Program-made: the position numbers and the translations under genes | Shown: one piece after another, positions 46,560 through 57,539 of the stretch | Position numbering within the stretch: position 1 is the stretch's first letter | Layout: each line of letters begins with the position of its first letter | The notes under the pieces: generated by a model | Database searches by the model: none | What the model saw: the letters and a program-made list of their open reading frames with translations, nothing else | Told to the model about the DNA's origin: nothing | Assembly: GCA_001692895.1 (NCBI GenBank) | Contig: KV748298.1 | Location: 62,001 to 126,000 of the forward strand | DNA: 64,000 nucleotides | Direction of reading: 5' to 3' | Origin: Cenococcum geophilum 1.58 | Lineage: Eukaryota > Ascomycota > Dothideomycetes > Gloniales > Gloniaceae

Positions 46560-49500
46560 TCCTATAGGGGATTAGATACGAAATCTCTACTTAGGCCTAG
46601 TTTCTATAGGTTTACGTAGTAAAAATCGCTAATTAAATCTTTTGCGTTTTTAAAATCTTCCTATAGTTGCTATTCCGGCTAATCTATATTAAATCCTATA
46701 TAGGTAGCTTTATAGTAAAGCCGCCGTCCTCTACCTTTACCAAAGTATTTAGAGTTAATAATTTGTTTAACGGTCTACTTCTTATAGTTCTCGTCTTTAT
46801 TCTTATCTTAGATTAGTACCGGTGGGGGTTTAGGCTATATTTATCCTAGTAGAGGGTTAGGCTAGTAAAGGTATAATAGCTATAAGTGAAACACAGGCTA
46901 TATCCCACGGGTAGCTAAGGCAGGCAGAAGCTCTAGTTTATATATAGCTCCTCTATTAATAACTTATTTAATCTAGTAGGGGCTAAGGTTCTTATAATTA
47001 AGTAACTTTATAGGTCTCTGTGTGGAGATATTATATATATCTAACTATACCTAGTTACCAACACGCATCTTAGGTAGTGGTATTTTATAACAGTTGGCGA
47101 AGTAAGCTTATTTCGCTTAGGCCCAGGCCATCTCTCCTTTATAGTAGTCGAGTAGGTCTTTTATATAGTCTATATGTTAATCGGTAAGTAGTATCTTAAG
47201 GCGTTTTCTATATAGCAGTTTCTTATTAATAGGCTCTGGTAGCTCTATATCGGATTATAGGTAATATCCTTTATTCGCAAAAAATGGGGTAAGTCCTGTA
47301 GTGGCTAAGGCGTAATTATTTGCTGCGAATATACCTATCGGAAGGTAGTCTACCTAGTTGTCCTAACTATAGGCGACTACCTATTATAAGTACGCCTTTA
47401 TACTAGCGTTAGCGTTTTCTAATTATCCTATAGTTTCGTGGTAAAAAGATATAGACATCTTAACGGAGATACTAAGGCGTTAGCAGATCCGCCTTTATAC
47501 ATTAGAGTTAAATTATATGCCTTAGTTAGACGTAATAAAGTTAGGTAACCTGTATAGTTAGTAGACTTCGTAAAGGAAGGCGTTAGCAACATTACTTACA
47601 GCTACGCCTTTAGTTAGGACGTAGTGGCGTTCTTTTATAAGTCGGTATATTATTATAAGGATGTTTTTATAGGTTTGGTAATATTATTTATAAGGCGGTA
47701 GGTTAATAGCGAAATCTATAGCGATATCTGCCTATTAGTATATAGGTACTAGTAGAGGGTATAGCAGTCCTTAGTACTTTATGTGAAATGCTTTAGTATA
47801 TTTATAGCCGTAGTAGGCGCTTACAAAGCGTTTAACTAAGTCTATTATTTTAGGCTAGAAGTAGTATCGGCTAAGGAGCTTATAGGTTCCTCCTTTACCT
47901 AGGTAGCCGCTTAATTGGAGGTCGTAGGCCATTTAGATTAGTTGCCGTTATAGGTCTTTTAAGTTAGGGATAAATAAACGGCCTCTATAATAGAGCCTGT
48001 TCCCTTTTACTTTTAAGGCTGCTATATTAATCTAGCCTAAGCTTTTAAGGTTAGTAGGCAGCGTACAGGTACTAGCAATCTCTGCGGTAATTAGTTAATA
48101 CAGTAATAGGTTAATAGAGGTGTTATATACTGCAGTAATAAGCTTATTAATTTTAGGGGGTAACTCTAGTTCTATAGTATAAAGCTAAGGGGCAGTTAGT
48201 TCTATCTTGGGTAGTATACCTAGGGCTAAGTTTTATGCTTTTAGAATCGTTTATTATTAGAATTAATTATAAGGGTTATCTTTTAACTAAGGTCTTACAA
48301 ACGGCGTGTTAGGCTATTAGGCTTAGTACCTTATACTTCTAGTTTATATACAATTTTAAAGTTAAAATTAGAGAGGAATTTGTTCTAGCGTGCTTAGCGT
48401 TAATTTAGTTACTTTATAGTTATAAAGTACTTAAGGTTACGATAATCCATAAGGACTTTAGTTGGCTAGTTAGGTTCTGCTAAAGAGAGTTCTAGTTAGA
48501 ATTCTTTAAACGCTTATATAATTGCAAGAAGTTCCTTATTATAGATCTTATAGTTATATTCTTATAGTATAAGCTTAAACAAGTAAAATGCGACTAGGTA
48601 AAGGAAACCGTTATTACCTATTTAGGAGAGGACGCCCGCGTTAACGTAGTTTAAGGAGTTAGTCTTAAAATAGAGTTATTATCCTAGTATAAAGTGAGCT
48701 AGGATAGGCGCTTTAGTAAACATATCTTTTAGGTCTTAGAACGCCTTCTCGCATTTAGGCGTTTAGATAAAATATAAATATATTTTTCTTCCTTTCACAA
48801 AAAGGCCCTTTATTCGCACTATTGCTATAAGTAGTGCTATAACACCTAAGAAGTTATATATAAATTTCTAATAAAAGTTAGCGAAACTAAGGAAGGCTTA
48901 TACGTCCTTAATATAAGTAGGGGTTTACTATCCGGTAATTATATATACTTTTTTAGGGTCTATATAGATACCCTTAGTAGTAATAATTAGTTTAAGGTAT
49001 TTTACTTCTATAACTAAGAATTCGCACTTCTTTAAGTTAATATAAAGTCCTGCGTTTTTAAGGCGCTATAGGACCTTTTAAACGTACTTAGTATACTTAA
49101 AAGGGTTATTATTATAAATAAGTATATCGTCTAGGTACGCGAAGCAGAAGTTATTAAGGTAATCCCATAAGGCGTTATTAATATAGCTTTAGAAGCTGCC
49201 TAGGCCGTTACATACGCTAAAAGGTATAACGGTGTATTTAAATTGGCTAAAGCGCAATACAAATGCGGTTTTCCATTTATTACCTTCCCGTATTTAAAGG
49301 CGGTTAAAGGCGGCGATAATATTAAGCTTAGTATAGATTTTAGCTTAGCTAAGCCGTTTAAGGGTCTCGCGTATAAGCGGTATATGGTATTAGTTCTTAA
49401 TTATAATAGCGTTAAGTCCTTTATAGTTAATATAGAATTAAATACCTCCTTCTAGCTTTTTAGTAAGGAGGATAGGGGCGGCTACTAGGGATATACTGGG

Positions 49501-50345
49501 GCGAATAAACCCTTTATTAAGGTGCTTATTAATATACTTTTTAATAACTAGAAATTTATCTTTTAATATTAAATAGGGTCTCTTATAAAGTAGCGTTTTT
49601 TCTTATTTAATATTAATGGCATAGTTATTAGGTTAATATAAAGGGAGTATATTTATGCTCTTTTATAAGCACACGTTAATAAAGTTATAGTATCTCTTAG
49701 GGAGGAGCTTATGGAGTTCCTTATTAGTAAGTTCTTTTTTAAGCTTTATAAACTTCTTAAAGTTTAAAGGTAAAAGTCCGTAGAGTTTTATAAGGGTATT
49801 ATTTTCTAAAAGGTTAACTATATCTATTCTATTACTATAGAGGACGTAATTCTAATCTTTATTAAGCTTATATAGTTGTAATTAAGAGGCTATGGTAACG
49901 GTCCAGCCTTTCCTACATGCTATACGGTAGAAGACCGCGGCGCTTACGTAGTAGTAGTTAGTTATAGGTAGGATAATAAGGGGTTCCTTAAGTTAATATC
50001 CTAGGGAGTAGATAGAGGCGGCTAGGCCATGCCCTAGGCAAGTCTCTCTATAGTATTTAGAGTTAAAGGTTACTTCTCTCTTTTACTAGTTAATAGTAGG
50101 GTTATATTATTTAAGCTAGTTTATTCTAAGGATAATAAGGTAGTTCGTAAGTAGTATAACATAGGCCTAAAGCTCCTCTTAGTATCCGTTTATATTTAGG
50201 TAGAGTTATACTATATAGGTAATCCTTTATGCAGTATAACTACTATTAGCAAGTTATAGGGCGCGGGCTTTAGTAAGGGGTAAGGTAGGTAGGTTATAAG
50301 TACGCACAAATTAGGTATCTATAAATTTATTAATAGCTTCGCAGT
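46560..50345 (-). pseudogene. pol: G pol with intact RT YLDD box, otherwise degraded
   Basis: Minus-strand order: protease at about 50180-50345; RT at about 48900-49660 with Y-L-D-D at 49126-49137 preceded by FAF-like sequence; RNase H at about 48380-48760; integrase at about 47000-48010; chromodomain at about 46590-46830, where KYFGKGRGRRLYYK and an IGF core are readable. Stops at Gln positions are common in integrase. The retained YLDD shows that single catalytic codons can escape; it does not mean activity. Confidence 0.87.
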
Positions 50346-50599
50346 TAATTATAGAACGGGTTTTATATTATTTCTTAGCGGTAGTTTCCTCTATAGGTAA
50401 AACTATTTACTTTCGTCCTTTTATTCTTATTAAGCTATCTATTAAGCAAGCCAATATATAAATCCCTCTATTATTAGAGTGTCCTAACCTATAACTTAAG
50501 GCTAGGACTTTACATTTTCTACTTCCGCGTCTAATTCTACTACTATTACTACATCTTTATCTTGTGCGGTAGCGGTATATAGCAACGTATTTAGTATCT

Positions 50600-52073
50600 A
50601 GGGCGTAGGGTTAGGTATTTAATAGCGGCTGCTAAACCTAGCTATTAGGCAGTTTAGGCTATAGCTATAATAGCCTTCTTAATGGCATCTATAGCAACGC
50701 CTTAGCTTTTAGAGTAGCTCGCGCTCTCTATCTAGTAGCTTCTTCGGGAAGGCTAGTATAGAGAGGTCGATATTAGGACCAGTGGTATTACTTAGGGTAG
50801 TAGGCGTTAGTAGTTTGGTAGGTCCGGAGGGCTTCTATAGGGAGGTTTTTAGGCAGGGGTTTATAGTAGTAATCTAGTTTAGCCGTCGTTTAATCTTTTA
50901 TAGGGCTGCTACTATATTATAAATGTCGTTATAGTTATAGCTAGTAGCTGCGTAACTAAGGCAATAAGTGACTTTTTTAAGAAGGTTTTTTTAGTCTTTA
51001 GCGTTATCTTAGGTGAGGACTCCGGTATATTCCTAGAATTTAATATAGAACTTATTAAATAATTTAGCAAGATTTATCTTTAGGGCGCGTAGTTTAGCTT
51101 AACTAGTAGCCACTAAGTTATAGTTACGGTATATTTAGTTAAGGTTATTAAGGATTTCTTAGTAGGACTGCTATTTTTAGGGACTACTAGTCTTCTATTA
51201 AGCGAAAAGCCTATTAAACGGGATGCCCTTTATTTGTCCAATAATATAGCTAATCTTAGTATCTTTTATAGGGAAAAGGCAGGCGCTCTAGGTTAGTTTT
51301 TTACGGATTTATATCTTCTAGTAGCTATATTCCTTACGGTTACCCTTAAAAATTAGGGGATTAGGGTAGCGTATATTAGACCCTATAGCGGTAGTTTAGG
51401 TTTAACTATTATAGCTTTTATTATTGCTGCTACTGTAGTAGGGGTTCCTATTAGGTAAAGCTACTTAGCACTAACCTTCTATTAAGCGTTAAGTAGGTAA
51501 GGTTGCCGGGGGCGTAAAGACTTAGGTAGCGTTATATACAATAGGGAGGTATTTAGTATTATTATAAATGTGCTCGTTAAGCTAAGATTATAGGTATTTA
51601 ATTATACCCTCTCTTTTAGTAACCGTAGCAGTAAGTATAATCTCGGCCTTCTTTAGTCGTTAGACGTCGCGTTTAGACATATAGAGGTCGTCTTTAATCT
51701 CTTAGCGTATATTATCTGCGAGCGCCTTATAAGCTTATAGGTTTTAAATAATATCGTAATCTTAGGCAGTACGCATCTTAGCTTATATAAGCTTTAGATA
51801 GTAGTTCTATAAAAGGCGGTAGTATTTATTAGGTTCTTATGCTACCATTTTTATAAATATCTTAGCGTCTTATATCTCGATCTTAATAGGTAGTAGCCCT
51901 TCGGCTTATTTATCTATAGTTATATAATTAATAAAGGATAAGACATTATTAATGTCCCCCTTATAGTTGTTATAGTTTTTTAAGCCACTAGGCTTCTCTT
52001 TAGGGGTTAAGGCTAAGGCTAATAAATTAAATCCTCCTAGGACTAATTAATGTTGTAGTTTTAATATAGGCAT
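50600..52073 (-). pseudogene. gag: G gag with intact ATG
   Basis: ATG at 52073 (minus) opens MPILKLQH. Long parts read as Lys/Leu/Asn-rich protein with stops at Gln. A capsid-like central part lies at about 51000-51400, and a Cys/Arg-rich piece near 50680-50720 (CYRCH) is probably the knuckle. The protease follows downstream near 50340. Confidence 0.7.
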
Positions 52074-52255
52074 TAGGTTGTTCTTTAAGTTTAATATAAT
52101 AGCTAGTAAGAAATTTCGTCTTACTATTATTAATTCTTTAAGAGTATAAAGTAAGGTAATTCGTAGATATGCTACTTCTAGCAATATCTACGGTATTGTA
52201 GAGACGTAGAATTAGTCGTAGGCTAAGCGTTAGTAAAGAAAAAGGCGTAATATAA

Positions 52256-52448
52256 TGTTATAGAACGCGGGCAATGGCTACAAAACGTATGTATTTGGGG
52301 AGTCTATAAGACGTTGCGCGATCGATCGTAAGGGTCAAGGGCGTAAGGAGGTGATATACCCTCGCGTAGCTGACATAAGCTATACGCGAGGTGTACGCGA
52401 GAGCACGGGGTTCTCCTATAGAGGCCCCTGCGGTCGGGTTCCGTGACA
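52256..52448 (-). repeat. 5' LTR of G
   Basis: Partner of 45957-46149. Its right end is GTTCCGTGACA and it is followed by GATAA. Differences from the 3' LTR are mainly transitions. Confidence 0.93.
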
Positions 52449-52475
52449 GATAATATATATATATATATATATATA
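52449..52475 (+). repeat. GATAA duplication and (TA)n microsatellite
   Basis: Starts with the right duplication of G, then about 12 TA dinucleotides up to the T-run that marks the LINE tail. In D4 the same D position has only a few TA steps, so the run expanded here or was made during LINE insertion. Confidence 0.75.
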
Positions 52476-52589
52476 TTTTAATATCCGTTGTATTATACTA
52501 CGTACAATACTACGCATGCAGCCTCTAGGCTATAGCACTATAGTTCTATATATATAAATCCTTTCTAGGCAGCTTAACATATACTAGTA

Positions 52590-52854
52590 TAGTAGTGTAG
52601 ATTGGACGTCGCCTACTATCTTAGCATTTTCCTATATTTATAGAGCCTTCGGCTTCCTTCCTTCTTCCCTCTATTATATATATATCACGACCTTACCAGT
52701 TATTAGAAATACACTCTTTTCTTTCTTTCTTACTAACTGTTCTACTAACTAATTATAACTAACTAACTAACTAACCGACCGACCGACCGACCGACAGACT
52801 AACAGCACTATGACTTTTTCCATCTTAGAGAGGTTGTACCCTCCCACACTAGTA
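52590..52854. repeat. UTR segment present in H1 and missing in H2, with CCGA and AACT microsatellites
   Basis: The word ACTAGTA occurs at both edges (52583-52589 and 52848-52854); H2 jumps from one to the other, a deletion or insertion between short direct repeats. Inside are tandem AACT units, then CCGA units, at about 52755-52795. Confidence 0.7.
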
Positions 52855-52929
52855 GCTATGCCCTAGTAGTTTATAAACCCCTAAAGGCTTACAGCTCCTT
52901 AGTAAAATACTAAGTTACTATAACTACTA

Positions 52930-53965
52930 GGGAATGAGAAAACGATAGGAAAAATCCTAACCCCTATCCCTATCCTTTTGCAATTTATTTCTATTCTTTT
53001 GCTCTCTAATATCTTTTTAAGAGCCTAGTAGGAGTTGCCTCCTTCTAGGATCCTATGCTTTGTCTATTCTTCCATAAAATCGTCTAAACTAGTACTGTAT
53101 ACTAGTTTAGCTGCTTTAAGCGTCTTATAGTCTTTGCTATTAGCAAAGTAATTTCCTTTACAATTAATGCAAAGAGGGGTAGTATGTTAATAAGGCTTGC
53201 CTATTATTATACAGGTAGAACAGGAGTGGTCTTTAGATAAATATGCAGCCGTATAATATCTATAAGCTCTAGTAGAGCATCTATCTCCTATATAGCCAAA
53301 TTTTTGGCAGCTAGTACACTGCGTAGTAGGAGAGACTTTGAGGTATTTTACTACCTTAGTAGCTGTACCTTCAATTAAGATCTCTTTTTGCTTAAGAATT
53401 TCTTATCTTTTTTCCTCATTTTCTATAGTAAAAACTATAGAGCCAAATCTGGTTTATAGATTATGTCTTTTTACACTAGATAAAATCCATCTAGGTAGCC
53501 CTTATATTCTTATAGGATTAAAGGTCTTAATTTCTTCTTTTAGAAGCTTAGAGCCCCCCTCTCCTAGAAATAGTAGGGTAGGAATACCGTGGGCTATAAC
53601 TTAAACCCATAGTTCTAGTTTTTATTCTCTTTAAAAGATAAAGTAGTTATACAGGATCTCCTTATATTTAACTAGGAAATCTACATTATACTCTTCTATA
53701 GTCATTAGGAGAATATTTTATTTTCCTTTAGTTCTAGCTATAGACGCTAAAACTGGGTTTTCTACTTGCAGTTTTAATATAAATAGTTAATTAACTTTGT
53801 TCCGTATAGAGAAGGTATTTAAAGGTTAGTCCTTTTGGTCTATAATTAGGACTAGCCTCCTTTCTTATAGCTGTTTTTTCTTACTTCTAGTAGAAGTAGA
53901 AGGGGTAGGAGATAGTAGTAATAAGGAGGGTAGTAAGGACGAAAAAGAAGAAGGGAGGTCCTTCT
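52930..53965 (-). pseudogene. LINE ORF1 with CCHC knuckles, 5'-truncated
   Basis: Nucleic-acid-binding protein of a Tad-clade LINE. The frame runs from 53965 with about ten stops, nearly all at Gln or Trp. A central conserved part carries RFGSIVFTIENEEKR (near 53440-53400) and a KVVKYLKV word just before the zinc region. Knuckle 1 at 53277-53319 reads CTSCQKFGY.GDRC (His to Tyr). Two more Cys clusters follow at about 53110-53245 (CSTC, CINCKGNYFA). Multiple CCHC knuckles at the ORF1 C-terminus are usual for fungal LINEs. The plus-strand open frame at 53338-53604 is its shadow. Confidence 0.82.
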
Positions 53966-53969
53966 TTAG

Positions 53970-54393
53970 TGTTACGGACGCTTTAAGTACGATGTTACGA
54001 CTACTAGGAGAGGAGTCGGAAGAAGCTAGTTGGTTAATATAAGCACGGTCTAGGATGGAGCCGGTAGAACTATATAACGAGGAATAGTAACCAAGGTTAT
54101 ATAATAAGCTCTATAAGCTCTATAAGATCTATAAGGAACGTCTTATATACCTTATATACCTTACATACCTTACATACAAGAAGGATTTCATAGCAGTATG
54201 GTAATGTATTTAAGGACCCTTAGTCCCTACCTAGATAGTTCCTTCCTTATAGTAATTCTTAGAATACAATTAGAGTTAATTTATTGGGCAACCACTCCAC
54301 CAGTTGTTATTACGTTGTTAACTTCCTGCATTACCTACACACCTAGCCCATTAACAAGTCCACCGTAGTTCTTGCTATAAGGCTTTATTATAC
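53970..54393 (+). repeat. 5' LTR of D4 with two 9-bp tandem repeats
   Basis: 424 bp, TGTTACGGACG...TTATTATA. AGCTCTATA occurs in three units at 54107-54133. CTTATATAC/CTTACATAC occurs in four units at 54142-54177. The corresponding place in D3 carries a different 9-bp unit. Confidence 0.92.
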
Positions 54394-54402
54394 AATTACT
54401 AC

Positions 54403-55560
54403 CTAGTTACGGTCTTAGAAGTTAAATAACCTACCACTAAAAGTAGCTACTACGACGCCATTAACAGCGGCAACTACTTTAAGATTAGGTAACGACACCA
54501 GTATAGCAGACACTAACTCACAGCAACCTATAACAGTAGGGCAGTTATAGGAGATAGTTGACCGGTTAACGGAGAACAACGTAATACTTAAAAATAGGAT
54601 TAATGGGATAGGCATAGTAAAGATTAAGCTACTATTAATTAAACGATTCTTAGGAGAAAGATTAAAGCTTAAAGGATTCCTTACGTAAATATACTTTAAG
54701 GTTTTATAAGAGGGAGCTAAGCTACTAATACCTATAGATTAAGTAGCATACGTAGGATTATTCTTGTCAGGAAAAGTACTTAAATAGTTTAAGCCTTACC
54801 TTACGGAGATATAAGTAAATGGTATAACGACTATAAACTAAGAGGTACGATTTATGTTCTTAAGCTGGAGTGGATTCGTAGAATAACTTATATAAATATT
54901 TAAAGACCTAGAGGCAACGGTTACGGTAAAAAGAAAACTCTAAGACCTTATACAGCGAACATTAGCAATTAAGTATATAACGTAGTTCTAGACACTAGCT
55001 ATATAAGTTAAGTAGAATAATAGGGCACTTATAGCATAGTATAAATAGGGACTTAAAGCGAAAGTCTAGGACGTAATTATTCTAATAGAAGATGCGGACA
55101 CCCTTAGGGAATTAATAGATTAAGCAATTAAGATTAATAATAGGATCTTCTAAAGGGAACAGGCTAAGAGAGGCTAGAATAGAGTTCTATAGTTATATAA
55201 GGCGTAGAGTACGCAACGACTAAAGTTAAATTAGAAAATATAGTATAGCGCAGAGTCAATAGACCTAAGTAGTACTAAAAAAACCTATAAGAAATGGGGA
55301 AAACAACTATAGAAACCCAGAAGTTAAGGATTAAGTAATTAAAGGATTAAGGAACATAGGCTAAACTAAGGATCTTAACAGTAGAAGACGTTTAAGCGGA
55401 CTCTATAGCAAAAGCAATGGTTTAAAGACGGAGCTTATATAAATTGTAGAAAATAGGGTTATTTCGCTAAAGATTATAGAAGTAGTTAAAATCGCTATAT
55501 AGTAAAGGAAACTAGACTAATAGTATATAATACACATGTATAGAGGAATAATAGTATACT
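54403..55560 (+). pseudogene. gag: D4 gag
   Basis: A frame with stops only at Gln/Trp positions starts near 54425. A Thr/Leu-rich N-terminus is followed by a coiled-coil-like stretch with IVDRLTENN near 54555, a capsid domain (RFLGERLKLKGF near 54645) and a Leu-rich part. The CCHC knuckle at about 55436-55480 reads Y-I-N-C...G-Y-FAKDY, with one Cys left. The start codon is not obvious. Role: capsid/nucleocapsid of the retroelement. Confidence 0.8.
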
Positions 55561-55639
55561 ATAAGGAATAAAAGAGTATTTAATCCAAAGTTTTGCGTTT
55601 TGTTATAATAACGCATGCTAAGTTTATAAAGACGCTAAG

Positions 55640-57530
55640 TACGGCGCAAGCTATTGGCCATAAGAGCTAGAGTTAAAAGGACTTAAGGGAACTATAGAGT
55701 TAGATAAAGAATAAGATCGACTCTATAAGCTAGATTAAGATATTACAGTAATATACGGATAAAGATTAGCAATAATAATAATAAAGTTAGAGTACTTGTT
55801 AATTAATAGCAATAAGGAAAAGAAAGGAACTAACTAGGAGTATCTAAACCTCAATAATGCAATAAAAGTAGAGACTAAAACCGCTATAAAGTAAGGTTTA
55901 GTAACGGGCATAATAACACTATTAGATACGGCATCTATTGCTTTATAAGATGGAAGGAGCAATATTTATAGGCGATTAAGTAAGTAAACAACTGCTAGTG
56001 CTAGCTTACCACTTAATAAAGGTAAAAGGCTAAAGGCTTAAGATTCTTAAGATAAGATAAGAGATAACTAAGATTCTTAAAATAAGATAAGGCATACTTA
56101 GGGACCTATAATAGATAATAACCAATAGAGCAGAGTAATAGCTTAGTTTAGTAATATATAAATAAGCTTAGGACGAAGTTTCCTAAAGGTATAAGATTCT
56201 TAAAGTGAGATAAGTAAGATTTAAGATTTTTAAAATAAGATAAGAACACTAGCAAAGGCTAGAGCGTAGCTTAAGAAAGAAGTAAGCTTAGGATTAAAGA
56301 ATCTAAGAGACTAAGAATTTAGAGAACAGATAAGGACACCCGTAAGAAAGAAGCAAGAGGCTTCGCCATAGATTAGAGAATCTATAGTACAAATAGCAGT
56401 TAGGCTAGGAGATAGGTATATAAACCCAGAAGACTTACTAGGGGAATATAGCGTTTAGCCTAAAGATTAAAAAGTTAATACCACAATTAAGAAGCGAGAG
56501 GACTTTAAAGATCTAATTATAAGACGTAAACAACGAGAAACTATAGATGAATTTAGAGCAAGAATCCTCGTATAGCAAGGACAAAAATAAGGTATAAACT
56601 GTATATAAGACAAAGCACTAGTATAAAGAATTACTAATAGGCTAAAAGCAGGCACGTTAAGAGCTAAGTGGCTTACCGAACTAGAAAATGAAGAGGATTT
56701 AGGGATTCTAACTAGGTTTAAAAAACGATATATAAAAGGCTGTTATAACATAGTAATAAGAAAATACTTCCTTACGGATAGGCCGTATACACTTTAGTAG
56801 CTGTACTAAAGATAGTATAGGCAAAGGCATAATAACGAGTGGGAAGATTTCTATATATAGTTAGACAAGAAAGTTATCTAAGACTACCCAATTACGGAAA
56901 AAGCAATAAATTATATTAAGGGAGCCTTAATTATAATATTAAAGGATCTAAAGGAACGATTAGAGGACTAGAGAAGCAAAAAACGTATCTTAGTACCTAT
57001 AAATAAAGTCGCAACGTTTAAATTAATATAATAAAGGTTTAAACTTAAGGACGAAGATAAGTTAAGAGTTAACCTAAAATACCCAGCACACTATATACTA
57101 TTATGGATTATATATATAGATAATATATATAAGATACATAAAAATCCAAAAGAAAAGAACTGGAAATACCTTATAAGGATATATTAGGCGCTAAATAAGT
57201 AATAGTACAAAAATACTAAGTATATACACGGCTAGCATTTAATAAAGGTTTAAGAGTTAGGAGACTTAACACTTTAACTAAAAAGATTCCTTACGGAAGA
57301 ATGCTTAGACGGACAATAGTAGTAGGAATACCTAAAAAACATATATCTATAGTATATTGAGAATAAAAAGCGAATAAAGCATTAGCTAAAAAATAAGTCA
57401 AGTGCACAAGGATCTAGCAGCCAATAATTAGGAAAAGTAGAGGCCTATAAAACCAAAAAAAGCTAGTAGTAGAGCCTTAGACCCTTAAAGGAATTTAAGA
57501 ATAACACCTAAATTTATAAGTTAAATAGCA
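55640..57530 (+). pseudogene. D4 linker between nucleocapsid and protease, unknown domain
   Basis: About 600 codons that do not belong to a domain I recognise. The first part has repeated AAGATTCTTAAGAT blocks (56035-56100, 56190-56245). A helical, Arg/Glu/Gln-rich part follows (ETIDEFRARIL near 56530). Then comes a stretch with WLTELENEEDLGIL near 56675, Tyr/Arg-rich sequence near 56780-56860, and NYIKGALIIILKDL near 56910. Stops are few. This makes D much longer before pol than the other gypsy families in the window. Confidence 0.55.
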
Positions 57531-57539
57531 AGATTAATA

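Larger units (their letters stand above)
45957..52448 (-). mobile_element. Element G: complete Ty3/gypsy chromodomain retrotransposon nested in D3
   Basis: 193-bp LTRs at 45957-46149 (3') and 52256-52448 (5'); 6492 bp. The flanks are AATAA (45952-45956) and GATAA (52449-52453); the uninterrupted D4 site near 57118 reads GATAA, so the left copy has a G-to-A change. Minus-strand order: LTR, gag (ATG at 52073), protease, RT, RNase H, integrase, chromodomain, polypurine tract, LTR. It is the only element here whose RT box is still Y-L-D-D. Confidence 0.93.
43158..52475 (+). mobile_element. Element D3: 5' LTR and gag region of a D copy, cut by G
   Basis: The LTR 43158-43572 is followed by the D leader and gag up to 45956, where G interrupts. 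A short continuation (gataatatat) follows at 52449 and merges into a TA repeat and the H1 LINE tail. The left flank is D2 antisense-frame sequence, so D3 is nested in D2; AAAGG at 43153-43157 would be its left duplication. The 3' half is absent from the window. Confidence 0.85.
52476..53969 (-). mobile_element. H1: Tad-like LINE fragment with ORF1 and 3' UTR, no ORF2
   Basis: On the minus strand, ORF1 is followed directly by a 3' untranslated region that ends in a short A-rich tail (T-run 52476-52479). H2 repeats the last part of this UTR with a proper poly(A), which proves the orientation. The 5' end is cut by the D4 LTR at 53970. No endonuclease/RT frame lies between ORF1 and the UTR. It sits in D3 and is only lightly RIP-mutated. 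Confidence 0.78.

Noticed and set aside
49243..49455. 70-codon open frame on the plus strand
   Set aside because: Complement of the G RT region.
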